Part shown: in pieces, positions 1 through 8,335 of the stretch
Layout: the number at the start of each line of letters is the position of its first letter
Position numbering within the stretch: position 1 is the stretch's first letter
Assembly: GCA_013697955.1 (NCBI GenBank)
Contig: JACCVV010000063.1
Location: 1-64,000 of the forward strand
Length of the DNA: 64,000 nucleotides
Source: Tatlockia sp.
GTDB taxonomy: Bacteria; Pseudomonadota; Gammaproteobacteria; Legionellales; Legionellaceae
Direction: 5' to 3'
Notes under the pieces: generated by a model
What the model was told of the DNA's origin: nothing
Database searches by the model: none
What the model saw: the letters and a program-made list of their open reading frames with translations, nothing else
Made by a program: the position numbers and the translations under genes

Positions 1-418
1 CCGTCAAACCACATCATGGGATTGACCACAGTACGCAATCATCGCTCTATCCGAGAACGTACATAAGGCAGATTATCAAGCGCCACTTTATCAAAGTCAA
101 CACTATTTCTACATATTTTCTCTATTAGTTTGATAATTATTTTTGCTTTGCAAACCACAATGTTTCTTTTACAAACACTATAATTAATTCTCTACCATTG
201 CTAACGAAAAAGAATTAATTAGCCAAATGCATCTCAATTAACAGGTAAACTAAACTAATTGAAATCAATAGGTTGGCCAAAACCCTTCAACTGTATCAAA
301 TAGAAAAGAGAAATGATAGCTATTTTTTTATTAGAATTTTCTAATCGCAAGCAATTTAATCAACCTATACTAAAATCATGTTATCCTGTGCCTCTCTGTA
401 ATTGTTCAGGAATCTTTT

Positions 419-1453
419 GTGCAAGCGTTAAGTATTACTTCCCCTGATGATTGGCATGTTCATTTTAGAGACGGTTTAATATTAAAAAATACTGTTTCTG
501 CGACAGCCAAAAACTTTTTAAGGGCGTTAATTATGCCCAATTTAAAACCAGCTCTTACATCAATTGATTCTTTGTTGGAATACCGGGAAAGGATTTTAGC
601 GGTTCTTGGAAAAGACGAACAATTTACACCTTATATGACTTTTTATCTAAATGACCATCTAAGCATTGAAGACTTAGTGCGGGCAAAAAATTTTCCTTTC
701 ATATTAGGTGCGAAACTATATCCAGCAGGAGCAACAACTAATTCGGAGGAAGGGGTGCATTCTCTAAAAGCTCTTTATCCTTCAATAGATATAATGGAGC
801 AGCAGGATTTAGTGTTACAGATTCATGGAGAGGTAACCACTGGTGATGTTTTTGATCGAGAGGCTAAATTTATAGAGCTATATTTACAACCTCTGGTTAA
901 AAATTTTCCTAAACTTCGTATTGTAATGGAACATATTTCAACAAAAGCAGCTGTTGACTTTGTGAGCGAACAATCGATGCATATTTCGGCCACAATTACA
1001 CCTCACCATCTACTATATAACAGAAACCAACTGTTTGTAGGCGGCATAAGACCTCATTTTTATTGTTTACCAATTCTAAAAAGTGAAACTAATCAGCGTG
1101 CACTGCAGCAAGCTGCTGTAAGTGGAAAACCCAAATTTTTTGCAGGGACAGATAGTGCTCCCCACGCCCGATCAAACAAGGAAAGTACTTGTGGCTGTGC
1201 AGGTATTTATTCTGCTCCTTATGCTGTTGCCATCTATGCACAAATTTTTGATTCGCTTGGCCACCTATCAAAATTGAATCATTTTTTAGGGCACTTTGGT
1301 GCAGAATTCTATAAATTGCCTCCTAATAGTAAAGAACTCATTTTAAGAAAGGTATCACAGATTGTGCCGCTAACTTTACCTCTCGGACAAGAAGAAGTAG
1401 TCCCCATGGCTGCAGGAGAAACATTGGAATGGAGTGTTGATGAAATCCGGTAA
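419..1453 (+). CDS. pyrC: Dihydroorotase
   Basis: 344 aa ORF (GTG start); N-terminal DDWHVHFRDG metal-binding motif and GTDSAPHARSNKE near the C-terminus are typical of PyrC. Confidence 0.95.
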   Translation: MQALSITSPDDWHVHFRDGLILKNTVSATAKNFLRALIMPNLKPALTSIDSLLEYRERILAVLGKDEQFTPYMTFYLNDHLSIEDLVRAKNFPFILGAKLYPAGATTNSEEGVHSLKALYPSIDIMEQQDLVLQIHGEVTTGDVFDREAKFIELYLQPLVKNFPKLRIVMEHISTKAAVDFVSEQSMHISATITPHHLLYNRNQLFVGGIRPHFYCLPILKSETNQRALQQAAVSGKPKFFAGTDSAPHARSNKESTCGCAGIYSAPYAVAIYAQIFDSLGHLSKLNHFLGHFGAEFYKLPPNSKELILRKVSQIVPLTLPLGQEEVVPMAAGETLEWSVDEIR

Positions 1454-2099
1454 TACTTCAGGCAGCAGAATGCTTAAGAATAGATTTAGAGGTTTTTTAC
1501 CTGTGGTAGTGGATTTGGAAACTGCAGGAGTTGATCCGCAAAATAATGCTTTATTAGAAATGTGCGTTGTTTTCATAGATCTAAATGAACAGGGGATATA
1601 TGTCCGTGGCTCCACCCATTTTGAGCATATATTACCTTTTGATGGTGCTGTTCTTGATGCAAAATCCCTTGCCTTCAATCAAATAGATCCTTATCAGCCA
1701 CTTCGTTTTGCTATTGATGAAAAACAAGCCTTAGAACATTTATTTAATCCTATTAACAAGGCTCTAAAAAAATATGGTTGTGAGCGAGCTGTGTTAGTCG
1801 GTCATAATGCTTGGTTTGATTTATTATTTATAAAAGAGGCAATAAAACGAACTGGATTGACCTTGCCTTTCCATGCCTTTACCTGCTTTGACACGGCGAC
1901 TCTTGCAGGTTTATTTTATGGACAAACTGTGTTAGCAAAAGCAGTTAAAGCCGCTGGGATTAGCTTTGATCCCAATGAAGCTCACTCGGCCATTTATGAT
2001 GCCGAAAAAACCGCTGATTTGTTTTGTGTTATGCTCAATAGTTGGGAAGAAAAAGAAAAATTATTAGCCGATAAAATGTTTAAAAAGGCCTGTCTTTAA
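1434..2099 (+). CDS. rnt: Ribonuclease T
   Basis: DEDD exonuclease motifs VVVDLETAG, GHNAWFDLLF, HSAIYDAEKTA; overlaps the pyrC 3' end by 20 nt. Confidence 0.93.
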   Translation: MLMKSGNTSGSRMLKNRFRGFLPVVVDLETAGVDPQNNALLEMCVVFIDLNEQGIYVRGSTHFEHILPFDGAVLDAKSLAFNQIDPYQPLRFAIDEKQALEHLFNPINKALKKYGCERAVLVGHNAWFDLLFIKEAIKRTGLTLPFHAFTCFDTATLAGLFYGQTVLAKAVKAAGISFDPNEAHSAIYDAEKTADLFCVMLNSWEEKEKLLADKMFKKACL

Positions 2100-2115
2100 A
2101 GACAGAGCCTTTTTG
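2082..2115. terminator. Bidirectional rho-independent terminator between convergent rnt and peroxiredoxin genes
   Basis: Near-perfect palindrome AAAAAGGC-CTGTCTTTAAAGACAG-A-GCCTTTTT with A-run/T-run flanks, between convergent genes. Confidence 0.85.
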
Positions 2116-2122
2116 AATTAAG

Positions 2123-2728
2123 TTATAAATTTTCTGAATGCTCAGAAAGATATTCGGCAACTCCTTTTGGAGAAGCTTTCATACCCGCCTTTCCTTTTTC
2201 CCAGCCGGCAGGGCAAACTTCACCGTTTTCTTCAAAAAATTGAACCGCATCAATGATACGTAATAATTCATCAATATTACGGCCAATTGGTAAATCATTA
2301 ACGATTTGCGAACGCACCATGCCATTTTTATCAATTACAAAAGCACCGCGGAAAGCAACGCCGGCTACAGGATGTTCTACTCCATATGATTGGCATATTG
2401 TGTGGGTAACATCGGCAGCCAAAGTATATTTCACAGGTCCAATTCCACCATCTTTTATTGCTGTATTGCGGTAGGCGTTATGAGTGAATTGTGAATCGAT
2501 GGATACTGCGACAACGGCAACATTTCGATTTTTAAATTCATGCATACGATGATCCAGAGCGATTAATTCTGAGGGGCATACGAAGGTAAAATCTAAAGGG
2601 TAGAAAAACACCAAGCCGTATTTGCCTTTTAATTCTTCATGCAAATTAAATTTATCTGCAATTTCGCCATTACCTAAAACAGCGGGAACTGTAAAGTCCG
2701 GAGCCTTGCGGCCAACTAAAACACTCAT
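2123..2728 (-). CDS. ahpC: 2-Cys peroxiredoxin (AhpC/TSA family)
   Basis: Peroxidatic motif DFTFVCPSE and resolving-Cys motif GEVCPAGWEKG. Confidence 0.92.
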   Translation of the reverse strand: MSVLVGRKAPDFTVPAVLGNGEIADKFNLHEELKGKYGLVFFYPLDFTFVCPSELIALDHRMHEFKNRNVAVVAVSIDSQFTHNAYRNTAIKDGGIGPVKYTLAADVTHTICQSYGVEHPVAGVAFRGAFVIDKNGMVRSQIVNDLPIGRNIDELLRIIDAVQFFEENGEVCPAGWEKGKAGMKASPKGVAEYLSEHSENL

Positions 2729-2839
2729 CTCTATTCTCCTTAATTAAAAACAGAATCTGTAAAATTTATACTCTTTCTTATTAGAGAGCTGAAAGAGAAT
2801 AGAAATATCAACAGACTCTGATCTATATGATGTAAAATT

Positions 2840-3157
2840 TTAAGACTCGACTGCTTCGCGCAGTAAAGTTTCCAATTCACCTTGTTGATAAAGCTCAATG
2901 ATAATATCTGAGCCACCAATTAATTCACCTTTGACAAATAACTGAGGGAAAGTAGGCCAATCTGCATACTGGGGTAAGGTTTGACGAATATCTGGATTTG
3001 CCAAAATATCAACATAGGCAAAGGTAACGCCACAAGCATCTATACATTGAACCGCGCGGGCTGAAAATCCGCATTGAGGCATTTTTGGAGTACCCTTCAT
3101 ATATAATAGTATTGCATTCTCTGCAATCTGCTGTTTGATTTTATCAATTGTTTCCAC
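2840..3157 (-). CDS. grxD: Monothiol glutaredoxin Grx4 family
   Basis: MKGTPKMPQCGFSARAVQ (CGFS motif), WPTFPQLFVKGELIGGSDI. Confidence 0.95.
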   Translation of the reverse strand: METIDKIKQQIAENAILLYMKGTPKMPQCGFSARAVQCIDACGVTFAYVDILANPDIRQTLPQYADWPTFPQLFVKGELIGGSDIIIELYQQGELETLLREAVES

Positions 3158-3354
3158 AGAACACCTTTTAAAAAAAATGAAAATTAATTCTAATTATGGC
3201 GAAAATAAGACCACTAAGCAACCTGAGGTCTATTCTATTCTATTTTGATAACCTCAGTGCATTTTTTTCAATTTTTATTGCTTGGAAGATCCACTGGTAC
3301 TTATGATTAATCCTGCTAAACTTAGCACTTACCTAAAAAGAGGACTTCACAATT

Positions 3355-3936
3355 ATGGCATTTACTTTACCCCCTTTACCCTACGCAAAGGATGCTTTGG
3401 CACCTCATATTTCTGCAGAAACTATAGATTATCATTATGGAAAACATCATGCAGCCTATGTGAATAACTTAAATAAACTTATAGCTAATACAGAATATGA
3501 GAATTTAAATCTTGAAGAAATTATAAAAAAAACTAAAACCGGCGCCATTTTCAATAATGCAGGGCAGGTTTGGAATCATAATTTTTACTGGAACTGTTTA
3601 AGTCCAAATGGCGGCAATGAGCCTAATGGAAAATTAGCTGATGTTATTATTAAAACCTTTGGCTCTTTCAATGAGTTTCAAGAAAAATTCACCCAAGCGG
3701 CGATAGGTACTTTTGGTTCTGGTTGGGCTTGGTTGGTTTTAGATAAAAATGGGCAACTAAAAATTAGCTCCACCTCCAATGCTGGAACACCCATGACAGA
3801 AGGCGATCACGCATTAATGACCTGTGATGTATGGGAACATGCTTACTACATTGATTACCGCAATGCCCGCCCTGAATACCTAAAAGAATTCTGGTCCTTA
3901 GTGAATTGGGATTTTGTTCAATCTAATTTGCGCTAG
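3355..3936 (+). CDS. sodB: Superoxide dismutase [Fe]
   Basis: MAFTLPPLPYAKDALAPHISAETIDYHYGKHHAAYVNNLN and metal ligand motif DVWEHAYYIDYRN. Confidence 0.96.
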   Translation: MAFTLPPLPYAKDALAPHISAETIDYHYGKHHAAYVNNLNKLIANTEYENLNLEEIIKKTKTGAIFNNAGQVWNHNFYWNCLSPNGGNEPNGKLADVIIKTFGSFNEFQEKFTQAAIGTFGSGWAWLVLDKNGQLKISSTSNAGTPMTEGDHALMTCDVWEHAYYIDYRNARPEYLKEFWSLVNWDFVQSNLR

Positions 3937-3948
3937 CGGGAGTTATTA

Positions 3949-5130
3949 ATGGCACTAATCACGAGCTATAGTCCACTTCCAATCTCTTTTACTCATGGTG
4001 AAGGGGTTTGGCTTTATGACACAGAAGGGAAAGCTTATTTAGACGGATTAAGTGGTATTGCAGTTTGTGGTTTGGGTCATGCACATCCAGACGTTACACG
4101 CACCATCCAAGAGCAATCAGCAAGGTTATTGCACACGTCCAACGGGTTTATAATTAGAGAGCAGGAATTGCTTGCTGAAAAATTGACGAAAATAAGCAAA
4201 ATGGAACAGGCTTTTTTTGCCAATTCTGGTGCTGAAGCCAATGAAGCGGCTATCAAGTTAACTCGTCTTTATGGCCATAAAAAAGAAATTGAAAAGCCTT
4301 CGATTATAGTAATGGAGAATGCGTTCCACGGACGCACGATGGCCACCTTGACCGCGTCAGGCAGTCGTAAAGTGCAGGCCGGTTTTGAACCCTTTGTTCC
4401 CGGTTTTATCCGTGCGCCGTTTAATGATATCGAAGCCCTTCATACAATCGCCGCAAATCGCAATGATATTGTTGCAATTATGCTTGAACCGATTCAGGGT
4501 GAAGGCGGGATTATAACGGCCGACCATTCCTATTTGCGCGCTGTGTCGCAGTTGTGTCAGGAACATGACTGGCTGCTCATTCTCGATGAAATTCAAACAG
4601 GCAATGGGAGGACAGGGAAATATTTTGCAGCTCAGCATGCTCAAATTCAGCCCGACATTATTACAACTGCTAAAGGGCTTGGAAATGGTGTACCTATTTC
4701 AGTTTGTCTAATGGGTAAAAAAGCATCAAATCTCTTCAAGCCTGGCAATCATGGCTCCACATTTGGTGGTAATCCATTCGCTTGCGCTACTGCATTAACA
4801 GTTTTAGATGTTATTGAACGAGATAAAATATGCGAATTAGTTACTAAAAACAGCATTATCCTAAGAGAAAAATTAGTTGCTGAGTTTGGTGAGCATCCCA
4901 ATGTCTTAGCAATTCGAGGAAAGGGATATATGTTAGGAATTGAACTTGACAGACCAGCCCATGATGCCCGTGCAATTGGTCTATCAAACGGTGTACTTTT
5001 CAACGTTACTGCCGATTCAGTTATACGGCTACTTCCACCACTAATAATTAACGAAAAAGAAATTGACGAATTAGTTTTAAGACTAACAAAAACAATCAAT
5101 CAGTTTTTAGAAAAAAAATCTTTGAATTAA
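3949..5130 (+). CDS. argD: Acetylornithine/succinyldiaminopimelate aminotransferase family
   Basis: Class III PLP aminotransferase: ANSGAEANEAAIKLTR, HGRTMATLTASG, LLILDEIQTGNGRTG, TTAKGLGNGVP. Confidence 0.9.
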   Translation: MALITSYSPLPISFTHGEGVWLYDTEGKAYLDGLSGIAVCGLGHAHPDVTRTIQEQSARLLHTSNGFIIREQELLAEKLTKISKMEQAFFANSGAEANEAAIKLTRLYGHKKEIEKPSIIVMENAFHGRTMATLTASGSRKVQAGFEPFVPGFIRAPFNDIEALHTIAANRNDIVAIMLEPIQGEGGIITADHSYLRAVSQLCQEHDWLLILDEIQTGNGRTGKYFAAQHAQIQPDIITTAKGLGNGVPISVCLMGKKASNLFKPGNHGSTFGGNPFACATALTVLDVIERDKICELVTKNSIILREKLVAEFGEHPNVLAIRGKGYMLGIELDRPAHDARAIGLSNGVLFNVTADSVIRLLPPLIINEKEIDELVLRLTKTINQFLEKKSLN

Positions 5131-5240
5131 ATTGACAGCTTAGGGTTAAGATAAATTTCTAATCTAAACTCTAACTCCCCCTTAACAAAGCATTTAAATG
5201 CTCAATTTTGATTAATTTATTCAAGTAATAAATTCATATT

Positions 5241-5903
5241 TTAAAACAGCCCTAAAATTACTTGGGTTAATTGTGTAAATAAAAAAACTAAAACAAAGGT
5301 TGTCAGATAAACAACAGTGATCATCAGCCCATCTCTTTCAGCTAAACCAAGGCCTAATAAGATAATTAGTAAAGCCAGAATCATATTGCTAAAAGGGATC
5401 GGTAAGGCCATAAACATACTTAAAATTAATAGTAATAAGCCATGTAAACGCTCCATTCCATCCGATGTTAAAAAACACCAGCGCGGCTTGGAAATTCGTT
5501 CCACTTGTTTCAAATAGGGAATTGTTTTCGTTATGATTTGTTCTAAACGTTTAAGATTAATTTCCTTCGTAGCTAGAAATTGAGGCAACCATAAGCTCTG
5601 CTTACCAATAATTAAATGAGCAGCGACAAAAAAGATGGGTAAGCCAAATATTAAAGAAAACCCAGGGATTACTGATAAAGGCAAAATACTGGGTAGTGCA
5701 AAAAGAATAATAATAATTCCAAAAGCATGATTTCCTAACCTATCTACTAAATCCCTATAGGTAATTTTTATGCCACCTTTAACGACTTGCGCTAAATCTT
5801 GAGAAATACTGGTTCTTTTCTTTTCAGAGTTTCTTTTATTTGCTTTCAATTCAGCTCTCCTTGATAAAATTGATATTAATAGCTTAAGCTTAGACTTAGC
5901 CAC
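5241..5903 (-). CDS. Exopolysaccharide synthesis ExoD-like membrane protein
   Basis: 220 aa, multi-TM; GNHAFGIIIILFALPSILPLSVIPGFSLIFGLPI is typical of the ExoD family. Confidence 0.75.
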   Translation of the reverse strand: MAKSKLKLLISILSRRAELKANKRNSEKKRTSISQDLAQVVKGGIKITYRDLVDRLGNHAFGIIIILFALPSILPLSVIPGFSLIFGLPIFFVAAHLIIGKQSLWLPQFLATKEINLKRLEQIITKTIPYLKQVERISKPRWCFLTSDGMERLHGLLLLILSMFMALPIPFSNMILALLIILLGLGLAERDGLMITVVYLTTFVLVFLFTQLTQVILGLF

Positions 5904-6068
5904 TTGTTCTTTTGGGCGCTATAAACTTGTATCATGCATTTAATTAATTGTACTAACTATCCTCTTGCAGATAAATCAAAGCAAATGAGATGATAGGTCT
6001 TACCTGGCCTTATCACCTAAAATCGAATTATAGAGATTAAAGGAATAACATTATTTTTTGGGAAAAAA

Positions 6069-6587
6069 ATGGATAAAATTTTTGGTTTGGATGAATTATT
6101 TGACTATGGTCTTTATATAAGAGGAATTGTTATAACGCTTTATGCAATACTCCTCTTCCGGGCAAGTTCCGCCAGGCTTTTTGGTAACCATGCCCCCTTG
6201 GATTTTATTATTTTTGTGATTCTTGGAGCAGTTTTAGGAGAGGCTATTGTGAATAACATTCCTCTAATTCCTTCAATGATAGTTTGTACATTTATATTAG
6301 GTATCCATCGGTTTCTTGCTTATATAACCTATAAGAATCATAGGGTCGGTAAATATATTAAAGGCGAGGAAATGTGTATCGTGAAAGATGGAAAATATGT
6401 GGAAAAAAACCTTAGTTGTTGTCGAATTACTCCAAATGATATATTGCAAGCCTTACGATTGCAGTATGGTAGGGAAAAAATTAGCTCTGTAGAAGAGGCA
6501 ATACTCGAACGGGGCGGGCAAATATCCTTTATTTTGAAAAATAAAACTACTGAAAAGCCACAGGCTCCCAATCCAAGATCTGCATAA
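6069..6587 (+). CDS. DUF421 / YetF-like membrane protein
   Basis: N-terminal TM helices (LFRASSARLFGNHAPLDFIIFVILGAVLGEAI) followed by a small soluble domain ending QISFILK. Confidence 0.75.
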   Translation: MDKIFGLDELFDYGLYIRGIVITLYAILLFRASSARLFGNHAPLDFIIFVILGAVLGEAIVNNIPLIPSMIVCTFILGIHRFLAYITYKNHRVGKYIKGEEMCIVKDGKYVEKNLSCCRITPNDILQALRLQYGREKISSVEEAILERGGQISFILKNKTTEKPQAPNPRSA

Positions 6588-6672
6588 CCAGGTTGTTAAG
6601 TCGAAAATCTTAATATTTACTTAAGTCTTGGCTGTTAGAATAAGCATTACAATAACTAAATACTTGAAAACT

Positions 6673-7599
6673 ATGTCTAGCACAAGCATACAATTAAATG
6701 GTTCTGACCTTGAATCCAAATTACATTTGCACTTCGGAACTATTAGTCCTGATCCTGAAATTGTTAATAATGAAGATGTGCAATATTTTGCCTTTTCAGG
6801 CGATAAAGGTGAAGTTAAGGGCTATATCTATGAACCTGATGGTTATAATAAGAAAAAATTTTGGGTCTACGAGGAAAACGGCAAAGTTATTGTTACTACA
6901 ACACTTATGGCTCATGGAAGTTTGACCCAAAAAGGCTCATATCAAACTAATTTCACCCAAAATGACATTGACAATATTATAAAAAAATTACAATTAGATT
7001 ACTTAGGAAAACAAATCTACTTCATAATTCCTCGAGTTGAAACAAGCCTTTTTGAAGATCATATTGTTATTGAGTATCGTGATATCAAACAGGATATCAA
7101 TTTAATAATCGATAGCAAACCAGCCCCATCCGGCTTTTTACATTCTGATGTAGCTCATCGTATTCATACGGAAAAACAGAAAATTCTCAATACCCAGGAT
7201 TGCGGATTTCATGTTTGCCAGACTATTCCTGTTTTGCATCAAATGATTGCTGAAAATATTGAAATCAATGTTGAAAACATAGTTAACAATCTACCTGATG
7301 AAAGCGCTCTGTCCCTTGTACAACATAAATTGCAAAAATTGGAAATAGAATATAGCCGTCGTGTTGTAAACAGAAATTTCTATCATAAAACCTTCTGCTT
7401 TTTCGAGTTTGGTTTTTCCGCAGAGATTAAACTTCAGGCAGTTAGACAAATGTTAAAGAATATTGAGGAAAAAAACCCTATCTTTGCTCATTTGAATGAT
7501 ATACAAAAAGATGCTGCGCAACAGGGTACCTTGGGAAGCACTGTGAAAGAATATCTAGACGCTAGCGAGTCTTTTAATCAGATGAGTATTAAGATTTAG
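6673..7599 (+). CDS. Hypothetical protein with CE-clan (Ulp1/YopJ-like) cysteine protease signature; candidate secreted effector
   Basis: ORF track starts at a TTG (6628); ATG at 6673 is more likely. His in FEDHIVIEY, Asp in NLIIDSK, Q-D-C in NTQDCGFHVCQTI (H145, D162, Q190, C192 in ORF numbering). Confidence 0.55.
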   Translation: MSSTSIQLNGSDLESKLHLHFGTISPDPEIVNNEDVQYFAFSGDKGEVKGYIYEPDGYNKKKFWVYEENGKVIVTTTLMAHGSLTQKGSYQTNFTQNDIDNIIKKLQLDYLGKQIYFIIPRVETSLFEDHIVIEYRDIKQDINLIIDSKPAPSGFLHSDVAHRIHTEKQKILNTQDCGFHVCQTIPVLHQMIAENIEINVENIVNNLPDESALSLVQHKLQKLEIEYSRRVVNRNFYHKTFCFFEFGFSAEIKLQAVRQMLKNIEEKNPIFAHLNDIQKDAAQQGTLGSTVKEYLDASESFNQMSIKI

Positions 7600-8335
7600 G
7601 TAGTCGCTGTCGTAAAACCTCATACAATGATATGCCGGTAGCTACTGAAACATTGAGGCTCTCAACTGAACCAAGCATAGGCAAAGCGAATAAACCATCA
7701 CAATGTTCACGGGTTAGCCGGCGCATTCCTTCTCCCTCAGCGCCCATTACCAAAGCGACCGAAGCTTTAAAATCGATGGTGTAAATAGTCTCAGAAGCTT
7801 CACCTGCTGCACCATAAATCCAAACCCCTTCTTTTTTTAAAACTTCCATAGCACGAACGAGATTAGTTACACGCACAAGCGGAACTGATTCTGCGGCTCC
7901 ACAGGCTACTTTGGAAACGACGGGGGTAACAGATGCATTTTTATCTTTGGGAATAATAACAAAGTCAACGCCACTGGCATCAGCAGAACGTAAGCAGGCG
8001 CCTAAATTATGCGGATCAGTGACGCCATCTAAAATAAGTAAGAGGCATGGCTTTTTTGCTGATGCAAGTAAAGCAGGCAGATGACTGTCATTATAATCAG
8101 GTAAAGGCCCTGCAGAGGCCACAACGCCTTGATGATTATATTCTGCAAAGCGTTGGTTCATTTTCTGGGCGGGTAATTGCTCTATTAGGGTATTTTCGCT
8201 AACTGCAAGATTAAACAAATCTTGCAAACGATTATCAATTCGTTCCTGATTAATAATTAACTTTTTTTTTGGTCTATGCGGGTTTTCAAGTAAAGCCTTT
8301 ACCGCGTGGACGCCATACACAAATTGCTCAGTCAT
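7589..8335 (-). CDS. rlmB: 23S rRNA (guanosine-2'-O-)-methyltransferase RlmB (SpoU family)
   Basis: LILDGVTDPHNLGACLRSADASGVDFVIIPK, VMGAEGEGMRRLTREHCD, SLNVSVATGISLYEVLRQR. Start refined to MTEQFVYGVHAVKALL. Confidence 0.95.
   Translation of the reverse strand: MTEQFVYGVHAVKALLENPHRPKKKLIINQERIDNRLQDLFNLAVSENTLIEQLPAQKMNQRFAEYNHQGVVASAGPLPDYNDSHLPALLASAKKPCLLLILDGVTDPHNLGACLRSADASGVDFVIIPKDKNASVTPVVSKVACGAAESVPLVRVTNLVRAMEVLKKEGVWIYGAAGEASETIYTIDFKASVALVMGAEGEGMRRLTREHCDGLFALPMLGSVESLNVSVATGISLYEVLRQRLPKS

Noticed and set aside
1-418. Minus-strand open stretch reading ...VDFDKVALDNLPYVRSRIER-stop in the first about 200 bp, looking vaguely like a transposase or enzyme C-terminus
   Set aside because: Only about 45 codons, no start or recognisable family, and not in the ORF track; cannot be supported.
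3282-3467. 61 aa ORF overlapping the sodB start in another frame
   Set aside because: sodB frame has clear family identity; this is an out-of-frame reading.
6628-6672. N-terminal extension of the CE-protease-like ORF from a TTG start
   Set aside because: ATG at 6673 is the more likely start; the extension is not needed for the motif.
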